NCBI GenBank assembly: GCA_936440205.1
Contig: OW387141.1
Coordinates: 45,145,307-45,209,306 of the forward strand
DNA from: Lepidonotus clava
Lineage: Eukaryota; Annelida; Polychaeta; Phyllodocida; Polynoidae
Reading direction: 5' to 3'
DNA length: 64,000 nt
In this document: in pieces, positions 55,998 to 64,000 of the stretch
Layout of the letters: every line of letters begins with the position of its first letter
How positions within the stretch are numbered: position 1 is the stretch's first letter
The notes under the pieces: model-generated
What the model was told of the DNA's origin: nothing
Database searches by the model: none
What the model saw: only the letters and a program-made list of their open reading frames with translations
Translations under genes and position numbers: made by a program

Positions 55998-56868
55998 GAC
56001 ATTCGTTTGTTTGAATAATCGGTTAACACAGAACAGAAAGGAAATTGTTGCAATATGCAAAGCAGTGAAAGTAAAATAAGAATTAACTTATAATAAATGT
56101 AGAATGCATGTATCACAAGAGGTATAGACAACCTAAAATCATACCTTTGAATTATTGAGCGATATTGAAATTGGATTTACTCAGCTATTTGGCTATTTGG
56201 TCCTTCCTCCATCTAGTAAGGGTGCTCCAGTATGCATTGGCCTGGACCATTGGGGCTGGGTTCACTTTATCAGTTACCAGGTTACGCCTACACATAAAGG
56301 GGGTATACATTATGGATAGGTCCTGGGGACCTGCCCAGCCTACACTCAAAGGTGAACACTTCATCTAATTCCCTCCCTACCAAAGCCTAAAAGGTGATCT
56401 TCAAAAGAAAAGTACTTAGCCCACTTCAAGTGGCGGTGACTGCGCTGCCATATACGGCCAAATTGAATTTAGCTGTAGTGACATCAAATTTCGCAAGAAA
56501 GGGCGAATGTCGGGCCTTATCAACCTAGAGGCGTGTCATTGTATTATTAAATGGATCTTTTTTGTCAGCTTCAATTGTACCCTATAATTTTTCATGTTTC
56601 ATTGATGTACTCCCCGCCTCTACCTTACATCGCCTGAAATGCAAGTTCTTAAATCAAATTGAAAGACAATTAGTCACGTTCTGGCGTTTAATCAAATTAT
56701 AATATCGGATTCGTGCTTGCACGGAGTCTTCTCTGAGCCCACAAAGATCTTTTCTTTACCGCTGAATGGTTCTTGCCTAGGCTATGAGTAGGGGAGTCTA
56801 AACGACAATGACATGTATTCTACAGCCATTCATCGCAGGAGGTTCCACTAGCAACCCACATGTGGAGA
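55998..56868. other. Spacer, nothing recognised
   Basis: No genes. 56640-56760 has ATTTAATCAAATTATAATATCGG-like AT-rich homeodomain words, uncertain. Confidence 0.35.
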
Positions 56869-56871
56869 ACC

Positions 56872-57374
56872 TAAAGCCCCATACACACTCTGCGATTCCA
56901 ACCAAGTCGGCTGACCAATCGGCGCTAATATCGGCCGATTCTACTGGGGCGGATACAGTGGGCGTCCAGGGACCCCTAAACTCCAAAAGGAGGGACCCCT
57001 AAACTACAAAAACATGTCGAAAATGGGTAGATGGGAAAATGTCGCGCGCATGGGTGAGAATGAACGCCATTTTAGTTCTTAACCTTTATCCTGACACCCT
57101 CCCCCCCCCCCCCCCCTCCTTTCTAAAATACTTGCCCAGTTTCGTGCAGAGTCGACCGACGGAAGTCTGAGATTTACATCGAATTATCAAACTTGCTTAA
57201 AAAAGATTGCCAGCTCTAATCGACCAACTCCCAGCTTACGACTGACTCTGAGAGAGCAAGGCATACACAGCTGGCATGTAAATCATTAGAAAGTGGTGGA
57301 CAACTCGCACGTTCCACTGATTTGTGTGGCGATTCATAGGCCGACTCCTTGCCAATCGGTATGTGGGTACAGGT
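56872..57374. mobile_element. Inverted-repeat element (GCCCCATACACAC ends) hosting a CAGGGGCGGATCC-type element
   Basis: The left arm AGCCCCATACACACTCTGCG and its continuation AAGTCGGCTGACCAATCGG face a right arm whose complement reads GTACCCACATACCGATTGGC and GGAGTCGGCCTATGAATCGC. The arms are about 40-50 bases and diverged. Between them lies the element at 56946-57140, so an older element was probably invaded by a younger one. Confidence 0.45.
56946..57140. mobile_element. CAGGGGCGGATCC-type element, nested
   Basis: GGGGCGGATACAGTGGGCGT at the left, then ACCCCTAAACTCCAAAA, GCATGGGTGAGAATGAACGC, and CTTAACCTTTATCCTGACAC before a poly-C run of about nineteen (57098-57116). These words recur at 57920 and 58350-58450. 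The right terminus is not preserved. Confidence 0.5.
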
Positions 57375-57735
57375 TCTAGACTCAAAGAGCCCATTTTCCT
57401 TTTGAGGTACCAGCCAGAGCTAGGCTTCTGCCTCTATTGAGTACCTTGAATAGTCCTGAAAACTAAAACTAAATATTTCCTTACGTCTACTGTAAGGACG
57501 TAGAAACACGAGCAGTCTCTCCCCTCTGTTGCACGGCCTACTGCCTCTCTTAGTTCCTCTTTGATGTCAATCCACTTTCCCCTTTGATGCCGTTAAAGGT
57601 ATCGACTCCCGACAAAAGGGGATAGGCTTGTGCCTCTCGGGGCCTCAGTAGTGTCCTCTGGCGGAGATGATCGAAAGATTTGAATTTTTGCAGGAAAGTC
57701 AACGTACCTTGTTCATAGTACACAGTTAGTGTGCG
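57375..57735. other. Spacer with one CTCF-like word
   Basis: No gene. 57651-57664 reads CCGCCAGAGGACAC on the minus strand, CTCF-like. Confidence 0.35.
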
Positions 57736-57737
57736 TC

Positions 57738-58015
57738 AGGGGCGGATCCAGAGGGTCCAGGGAGTCCTGACTGTGTCAATGATAACTAGGTTCTATATGT
57801 GTTGTAATTAGTCCCTTTATACTAGAAGAATATTATCAGGTTGCCACCTGGAACATATATAAAGGTATACATTAGAATGTAGTACATATAAAGGTCAGAC
57901 ACTGACCCATTTGGTGGGCCCCTAAACTCCGAAAATATGTCCTCTTGACGCTTTAGTATTAAGTCCTTATGCTGCCCCCCCCCCCCCCTTTCAGAAAGCC
58001 TGTATCCGTCCCTGC
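57738..58015. mobile_element. CAGGGGCGGATCC-type element
   Basis: Left end CAGGGGCGGATCCAGAGGGT; right-end complement CAGGGACGGATACAGGC. The interior contains GGGCCCCTAAACTCCGAAAA and a poly-C run. CAGGG ends suggest a hAT-type MITE, but no 8-bp duplication is visible. Confidence 0.6.
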
Positions 58016-58295
58016 GTAGGCCTGCGTAGGTTATGTAGAGAAGCCGTAAAGAGAAGCAACAGTAATTTGGTGTTTAAGAGGAGAGAATATTTGCAAAATC
58101 AAATGATGAGTGACGATGGGATGAGCTAAGCAAGCGGAAACCATGGAGTCAAACTTAACCATTAACCGTTTCAAAGGTAGAAATCTTTTCAGGTCTGCAT
58201 TTATCAAGGGCCCCCACCCTTTGGCTGAAGTATGCTTTGTATATGTATACAGGAACGTAGGCATGCATATCTAAAACAAAATCCAGACTCGCCCT
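58016..58295. other. Spacer, nothing recognised
   Basis: No coding signal or repeats. Confidence 0.35.
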
Positions 58296-58296
58296 C

Positions 58297-58486
58297 CAGG
58301 GGCGGGTCCAGGGTGGTTCCAGGGGTTCCTGACCCTCCCCCTTTTGGTGGACCCCTAAACTTCAACAACAACAAAAAAAGGGGGGGGGGGGGATGCCAGC
58401 GCATGCACGGGCAAATGCATACCGTTTTTGTACTTAGCCTTTATGCTGACCCTCCCTCTTTTGGAAATCCTGTATCCGCCCCGGCC
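58297..58486. mobile_element. CAGGGGCGGATCC-type element
   Basis: Left end CCAGGGGCGGGTCCAGGGTG; right-end complement GGGGCGGATACAGG. The interior shares GGACCCCTAAACTTCAA, a poly-G run and TACTTAGCCTTTATGCTGAC with its neighbours. Five recognisable members of this family lie within about 4.5 kb. Confidence 0.6.
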
Positions 58487-58489
58487 CCC

Positions 58490-58780
58490 CTCCAGGTCCC
58501 TACAGACTCAATGGAAGTTAGTTTGATTATGTCTATGCTAAGGGGTGACAAGTGCAATTGCCTCAACATGCAGCAGCAAGTCGCTGTTGTAGGCTATGGT
58601 GAGTTTAGGTTTCCCTCTAGTTTCCATTGCTGTTTTTCATTGGTAAGATTTAAATATGCCGGCTGTATAAAATAATTAGAATTGCCGTCATAATGAATCG
58701 ATCTAAATCTCTGCAATACCAAAATTACCTCTTTAGCTTCTTTCTCAAACTTAAGCAGCTTATATTCTAAACTATATTCC
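58490..58780. other. Spacer with weak splice-like signals
   Basis: CCCCTCCAG (acceptor-like, 58496) and GGCTATG|GTGAGT (donor-like, 58600) bound an open 104-base stretch, but there is no recognisable protein family and no neighbouring exon. Not called as a gene. Confidence 0.2.
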
Positions 58781-58799
58781 CCAGTATAACCAGTCCACC

Positions 58800-59480
58800 A
58801 CTATAATCTATGACCCCACTGACAGCCTATACCCCCTGGTCAGACTCAGTCCCGCGGACCGATGCCCCGTCCCCCGCCAGGGTCGGGCCTACCGCGGCCT
58901 CTCCCGATTGCCTCGAAACTCAATTGAATCTTCGTCGAGCTGAACCAAATCTAGTTGGGTGCAAATAAATGGAATTTACAGAGTATCAACAGAGTGCATT
59001 GGGCCGGTGCGACCCCCAGCTAGGCCGCCGGCCATGTCGTGATATTTCCGACCAACCCCCTCGGCGACCCGCCGGCCCCACTGGTTTTATAGTCCGTGCT
59101 ATACTATACTCCGCCTCTGACATATCCTCTTTTGGTTGCTTTGACAATAAATGGTTTTGCACAGCGGAGGTCGACAGGATTGAGGCGGGTCCGCAATAAT
59201 TGGAATCTGGCCGGTTCTGGCGATATAATTCGGCGGAAATGAAGCGTGGCATCCGCCCTCTGTCGGCAAAAGGGCACACTAATACCAGGACGGGGGATTG
59301 GTTAAAACTCGAGTTTTATGGATGTTTTACGGCGGGCACTAAGCCAATAGGCTTTGGTGGCCGGGAATGGCTCCTCTAATGAACGGTGTTAATTTCGGCG
59401 GGCCTCCATTCGTTCCCAATAGACACGTGAATTACCAGCGACCTGGGACTATATTCCCGTGCGGAGGTATATATATACTG
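58800..59480. promoter_or_regulatory. Long CpG-rich candidate regulatory block
   Basis: About 650 bases of CpG-rich non-coding DNA with scattered factor words: CTTTGACAATAAATGG (TCF-like and SOX/HOX-like, 59140-59155), GCAATAATTGGAA (homeodomain), AGCCAATAGG (CCAAT, 59342-59351), TAATGAACGGTGTTAATTTC and GACACGTGAATTACC (E-box plus homeodomain, 59424-59438). It resembles enhancer clusters near developmental genes; the target gene is not in the window. Confidence 0.35.
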
Positions 59481-59689
59481 GTTGGACGGCGGTGACCTGG
59501 CGGAAGCTAACCTGTTTACTGCGCGCGCCTACCGGCCCGCCATCCTTGTCTAAATGAACTCGACTAACCCCCCGGCCCCCCTCCCCTCCACCCCTCCATC
59601 CCGCGCTTTTACTCAGGGCGACGTAAACCACAACCGTGTCAAACGTACAATCTAATTTATCTGTCCGTCCCTGTATTATCTGATGACGC
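59481..59689. other. GC-rich spacer
   Basis: Continuation of the GC-rich zone, with no specific feature recognised. Confidence 0.3.
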
Positions 59690-59830
59690 CGGAATCCGAT
59701 TTACCCCTACCGACGGCGCCGCCGGAACCAGCGAATAGCGGCCCTTCCCAGCATGCCCTGCCGGTCACGTGGCCCCGGTGACGTCAGACGCGCCTCAAGG
59801 GTGGTGACGTCATGTGTGTTCAGCGTCACG
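59690..59830. promoter_or_regulatory. Promoter-like block: ZNF143-like, E-box and two CRE words
   Basis: CTTCCCAGCATGCCCTG (59744-59760) matches the core of the ZNF143/STAF site (TTCCCAGCATGCC). It is followed by CACGTG (59766-59771) and two full CREB sites TGACGTCA (59779-59786 and 59805-59812). The block is CpG-rich. Such a combination is typical of housekeeping promoters in vertebrates. No transcript start or coding exon can be assigned next to it. Confidence 0.5.
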
Positions 59831-61115
59831 ACGACTGAGGGGTAAAGAAACCATACATCATGCTTTCCTCTGGGCCAGGGGGTGAGTTGACTCCCGTGGG
59901 GGTGGTAGTATGGGAGAGGGGGGGGGGTGAAGCCTGAGCTCTAGGTATACACACAGCAACTCCGCCTGAAGCCTGAATTCCACTATAGAGGGGAAATAAT
60001 GACAAGAAAGTATGACTTGACATCATGAACGTGTCCATCTCATCTATATCAAAGATCATGAGCAAGCTCCCGGTAGTTATGAACATGTTGGTAAGTAGGC
60101 CTATCGATCGGAACATCCTGATCTTTAGTTCATGACATTAAATTGGGATGCCAAAAACCTTTGGGATGCCAAAGATCAGGAGCCTTTGAAGATAAGTTCC
60201 ACCTCAGGATGTATGGCACGAACCCAAAACATCAGGAATACCTTCCGATCTTTGGACTTTTTGTCAAACATCGGCAGAATTGAAAGGGATTGTGAACCAA
60301 AGATGGTTTAGTGGCATATGACCTGAAGGCCTTTACATCAAGTGTTGGTGTTGGGGGAGGGTGGGATATAAAGACTACCGTCTACACAGAGTCAAATCCA
60401 ACGTCCTGGGGACAGAAGAAGATGGATGGCAGGGGGGAAAGATTGTCCTGAATTCTTAACAATAATTGGCTGGAATTGGGGTGACAGTTTTCACTTTTAG
60501 GTTATTTGATAAGCTTTATTTTTTGCTGGATCACATACACCAATGGTCCCACTAACAAGAGATCGATTGTCATATGATAACTTATACACATAATATATAC
60601 AACCTTCTCGGGAAATAATGACGCACCAAATCCCCATTTCTTTGTACTACTCGCATTTTGTACATATCTTGTGTCGTGTACATTGAGTCATTCCTAGCGA
60701 AGTTTATAAATGCGGTGGGATATTGTCATGAGACCTCACACAAAGTGCCAAGTTCTCTTGTATATAATATTAATAACCCTGTATGCTAAAATGCGCATAC
60801 AACAAGCACTATATACGCCTAAAATACAGGTCCCTGAGTTATTCCATATCCACATCAGCCTCCACACCAACTTACACCTGTTTGTTTACACACTCATACC
60901 AAAGACGGAATCATTGTCCACACTAACACTATTCCCTTATTAACACCAACACACTCATTTACAAGTAAGTACCACAAACTGAAGTCCTTGTCCTGCTACA
61001 CCCACAACCCATAGCCACACCAACTACCATACCTATAGCTACTCCCACGCCTACTCCGAATGCTTCCTCCTCCATCATAACCCCAGCCACTGCCACACTT
61101 TCACTATATCCCATT
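59831..61115. other. Intergenic, nothing firm
   Basis: A poly-G run lies near 59918. CCTGAATTCCACTATAGAGG (59971-59990) resembles the MITE end GTATTCCACTA but has no partner. The open stretch ending at ATGTTG|GTAAGT (60090) is unsupported. Confidence 0.35.
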
Positions 61116-61119
61116 TGGG

Positions 61120-61240
61120 AGTCCTGATCTGCGCATGCGCACATCTTTGGCGCCAATTCCTGTGGGTGGACAAGCGTGACTTTGAGCCAATCAGGACTCT
61201 TAATTGTTCAATATGGCGGCGCCCACTGGGGCCTCTCCTT
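61120..61240. promoter_or_regulatory. Core-promoter-like cluster: NRF1, E2F, NF-Y and YY1 words
   Basis: Within 91 bases lie TGCGCATGCGCA (61130-61141, perfect NRF1 palindrome), TTTGGCGCCAA (61146-61156, E2F-type), AGCCAATCAG (61185-61194, NF-Y) and AATATGGCGGC (61210-61220, YY1). These four are the classic site set of CpG promoters of housekeeping genes. Direction is not determined. A minus-strand frame starting ATGATGGAGGAGG just left of it, rich in Gly and Val, is low complexity and not supported as a gene. Confidence 0.55.
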
Positions 61241-61635
61241 AACGCGGTATATCACACATTTGAAACCACTTCTACAATCTACCTCTTTACCCACATACAT
61301 CTCACTCCCAGGAGGGTCCATCCATAAATGATGTCACATGATGGTGGCTAGTTTAACCAGCGTGACACTGCCTGCATGCATGAAAATGGGCTTTATTTTC
61401 ATGTTTAAAACCAAAACTTTGAGGTTACAGGGGGATGCTCTTTTTTTAAGTATCCTGGCAAAAGCGTGACATCATTCGTCTGGATGGCTCCTAGGCATAT
61501 CAACACCAACATGAGGACATACACTTTCGCTCACATCTCCATCTACATCAATTCCAAGCCCTACGTCCACATCTTCATCCACAACCACCAAAATTCCCCA
61601 TCCACTCCCTCCTCAACACTTATATCAAACCCAAA
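61241..61635. other. Spacer, nothing recognised
   Basis: No coding exon is recognised downstream of the promoter-like cluster. Confidence 0.35.
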
Positions 61636-61639
61636 CCCC

Positions 61640-61853
61640 TGACACACACACATGCGTGTACACAGACACAGACACACACACACACACAGACACAGACACA
61701 GATATATATATATATATATGCCCCTCTGCACAAACACTTACACCACACATGTACACACATACAGCACACATACACACATACACACCACACACACACCACA
61801 CACAATTCCTCCCACCCCCCAACAGTCACCACACACACAGCCACACACGCACG

Positions 61854-61906
<53 letters not shown>

Positions 61907-61965
61907 CACACCATCCCAACGCACCACACACATACACCCCCCACCCCACCCACGAACACCCACAA
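61640..61965. repeat. (CA)n microsatellite, compound
   Basis: Long (CA) tracts with GACACA, (TA)n (61700-61720) and CCACACA interruptions. The purest part, 61861-61905, is about 22 CA units. The open frames here are by-products of the repeat. Confidence 0.95.
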
Positions 61966-63205
61966 AACACGCACCTGCCCAGTCTCATGCCTGGTGAGTT
62001 TCCGAGGGAAACCCCCATGCGACAATCAGGCCATTTTATCCCTGCGTCCTGGGTTAGTTGGGCTGGGTGGGTTCAGCTCCTGAGAGGGTCCTGCTGCCCC
62101 ACCCAGGGGGACCCTGGATGGGGTTGTCCTCCGGGGCGTAATGATGTCGATATAAAGCTATCTGCAGGATGCACGCCTTCCACGGTCACGCAATGGAGGA
62201 ATGCTGAATTGTAAATCGGGGGGGGGGGGCACTTCATTGTAGACGATGGTACAAGTTAACAAGGGCTTTTCTTCAAAGGGAAAAAAGATATGAAATACAT
62301 GATATTTTGTTAATGTCATAGCTTATGTTTTTCATGTGTTTCCTTTCTGAATCTCGTGTTTTCTGTGAGTTTCTTCAGCTTACAACACTCTGTAAAAGCT
62401 ATGCAAAAGGTGTATTACAAATTCATGGTTTTCTTAAAGTAAAGTTGGGACGTGTTCATTAAACCAGTTCACAACGGTCCATGTTTCCTGGGTTCCTTTT
62501 AGTGTGCATTTTACATAAGGACAAGGGGCTATCCATTAATCATGCAGAGCTATGCATTCTTACATGGTTTCTTCAACCCCACCCCACCCCCTTTTATCAT
62601 GTAATGCGCCCTAGAAATGCACCATAGCCCTTGACCCCTTCCCCATACCCTACCTTGTGTGCACATAATTACTGGACATCCCCTTACAAAAAGAGGGAAA
62701 ATTCCTTCAACTTTGAAAACATATGCATTGGGCCTCTATAGTTATAGCAATTGCCAATGTATGTTTTCATTAATATGTTTCAAAAAGTATTAATTTGATA
62801 GAAAATTTCATATCGTTGATTAGTAAATGTATTTAAGATATAAGAAATTATCTTAGAGATAATAATATATGTGAAGCCTACCTATGTTCCTCGTGCTCCT
62901 TCCTTAACTTTAATCTTACACTCCTGCCTATTGCACCATTCATCCTATTCGCCTAGTTCATGGTATTGATGCTAGCTCCCTATTTTAATTGTTTGCTTTT
63001 AAAATCACAAAAGAAAGGTTAGGGTTTACATGTTGTTTTAATGGCATGGGAGTATTCGGTCTTACTTCTTGACTACAGACATATTCCTGTTTACTTTGTC
63101 TATTTTGAACACAAGTGCCCTCCAACGACCCCCATCCATCCATCCAATAATGTATGGATATATAGTTGGGCTAGTGGGCGGTTGAGCTGCAGTGTAGCAG
63201 TATTA
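61966..63205. other. Intergenic, nothing recognised
   Basis: A poly-G run (62219-62229) and an AT-rich remainder. No genes. Confidence 0.4.
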
Positions 63206-63229
63206 TTTGTCTGTTATCAGTCCATAGTG

Positions 63230-63257
63230 GGTGGGGGGAGAGGGGGGGGGGGGGGGT
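63230..63257. repeat. Poly-G tract
   Basis: GGGGGGAGAGGGGGGGG-type run. Confidence 0.85.
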
Positions 63258-63295
63258 ACGGAGCCTCAGTTTGATATGGGCCTCACACGTGTGGC

Positions 63296-63309
63296 CTGCC
63301 CTCTGGCGG
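63296..63309 (-). promoter_or_regulatory. CTCF-like site
   Basis: The minus strand reads CCGCCAGAGGGCAG, a close match to the CTCF core CCNCCAGRGGGCRS, in a GC-rich stretch (63290-63430). The call is from word match only. Confidence 0.4.
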
Positions 63310-63599
63310 CAGTAGGGGAAGTCCCCCTCTATCTGCTCCCCTCCAGGCCTACGACCCACTGAATCCCCCATAAAGGGATATAACCACAGGTCAGCCGCCG
63401 CCTTACCGGCTCCCCCAGCCGCAATCACGCACCTGTAATAAAAACCAAGCAAGGGATAACAAAAACACGGCAGGCGAGTATAAAAACAGCACCAAAAAGG
63501 CCGCACAGACAGATACCAACTTGAAACTGAAAAAGGTTTTAAAAAGGGATCAGTACAAAACGATGTAGAAATAAAGACCAGATCGCATAGGGCGTTTTT

Positions 63600-63830
63600 T
63601 GTCCCTTTCCCAGCGTTGAGGAGGCGCTGGGGAGGTATTAATAACGTGAATGCTCCAGTGGAGGAGAGACAATGGAGGTGTAATTCGGCCATTCCGTGCC
63701 CCGGCCCCATTTCGGGAGACCCCGAACAGATTGGTCGCCAGCAGTATGTAACGATTGGGATTGGGAACGAGGCTCTGTACGTCACTTGGCCGGTCATGTG
63801 ACTATCACGTGGCCAGTTAAGCTAGATCTA
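63600..63830. promoter_or_regulatory. GC-richer block with CCAAT and E-box words
   Basis: CAGATTGGTCG (63727-63737) and CGATTGGGATTGGG (63752-63765) give three ATTGG (inverted CCAAT) words. ACTATCACGTGGCC (63800-63813) holds CACGTG, with CATGTGAC just before it. Non-coding. Candidate promoter or enhancer. Confidence 0.3.
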
Positions 63831-64000
63831 CGTTGTCTTTTACTGTATATAATTAAACTAGAAGTTTCCACGAACAGGACTTTTTAAGAGAGAGAACAGA
63901 ATCCTACAAACCAATAGAATAATGATAAATCTACGAGGCAAATGCAATTGGGCCGTTTGTCCATGTGGTCCAGAAGTCCTGGTGGCTGCAAAGCCTGGGT

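Noticed and set aside
58496-58600. Exon between CCCCTCCAG and GGCTATG|GTGAGT
   Set aside because: It abuts a mobile element, has no recognisable protein and no partner exon.
60026-60090. Short exon MNVSISSISKIMSK... ending at GTAAGT
   Set aside because: Only a good donor supports it. There is no upstream acceptor or promoter in phase and no family match.
60959-61156. Minus-strand Gly/Val-rich frame beside the NRF1/E2F promoter-like block
   Set aside because: It is low complexity and overlaps the factor words themselves. No donor follows at its end.
61620-62083. Several open frames of 95 to 143 residues rich in His-Thr or Cys-Val
   Set aside because: They are translations of the (CA)n repeat.
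1-64000. LTR retroelements, Polintons, LINEs and transposase genes
   Set aside because: No long terminal repeats were noticed, and none of the translated frames I read shows reverse transcriptase, integrase, capsid or DDE-transposase motifs.

Overview
This is eukaryotic, animal-type DNA and mostly non-coding. No bacterial or organellar features are visible. Two genes can be supported: a class A (rhodopsin-family) GPCR on the minus strand at 1.2-2.5 kb, and a three-coding-exon gene on the plus strand at 48.4-50.2 kb for an unrecognised secreted 165-residue protein. The likely host is an invertebrate bilaterian, perhaps a deuterostome such as a lancelet, hemichordate or echinoderm. That guess rests on a nearly intronless orphan-type GPCR, short introns, many short DNA-transposon derivatives, and the absence of any vertebrate repeat family I recognise. 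The species cannot be read from the sequence.

Layout. 0-2.6 kb: GPCR gene with a forkhead-like word cluster beyond its 3' end. 2.6-14.6 kb: short inverted-repeat elements (MITEs), a self-nested Harbinger-like element, a tRNA-derived SINE, a large hairpin, and several GC-richer blocks that look like conserved regulatory DNA, one with a SOX-POU composite site. 14.6-24 kb: mostly featureless, with a second Harbinger-like element, a G-rich strand and an ~830-bp tandem duplication broken by a 903-bp inverted-repeat element. 24-34.8 kb: candidate regulatory blocks, more MITEs and a 10-bp-period minisatellite. 34.8-35.9 kb: about 30 copies of a 27-bp unit that nearly equals the CTCF binding consensus, split by a MITE with a clean TTA target duplication. 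36-48 kb: candidate regulatory blocks, MITEs and a 20-bp minisatellite. 48.4-50.2 kb: the secreted-protein gene. 51.6-64 kb: CRE-rich and CpG-rich promoter-like blocks, a second 20-bp minisatellite, a cluster of CAGGGGCGGATCC-type elements, a promoter-like block with NRF1, E2F, NF-Y and YY1 words, and a (CA)n tract.

The window reads as a gene-poor regulatory landscape. The strongest unexplained signal is the CTCF-consensus minisatellite. Its units all point rightward, while the single CTCF-like words I found further right (38.2, 53.5, 57.7 and 63.3 kb) point leftward. I recognised no LTR retroelement, Polinton, LINE or transposase coding sequence, no rRNA, no intact tRNA gene and no CRISPR array. 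All regulatory-site calls come from reading words by eye; no matrix scoring, alignment or database search was possible.
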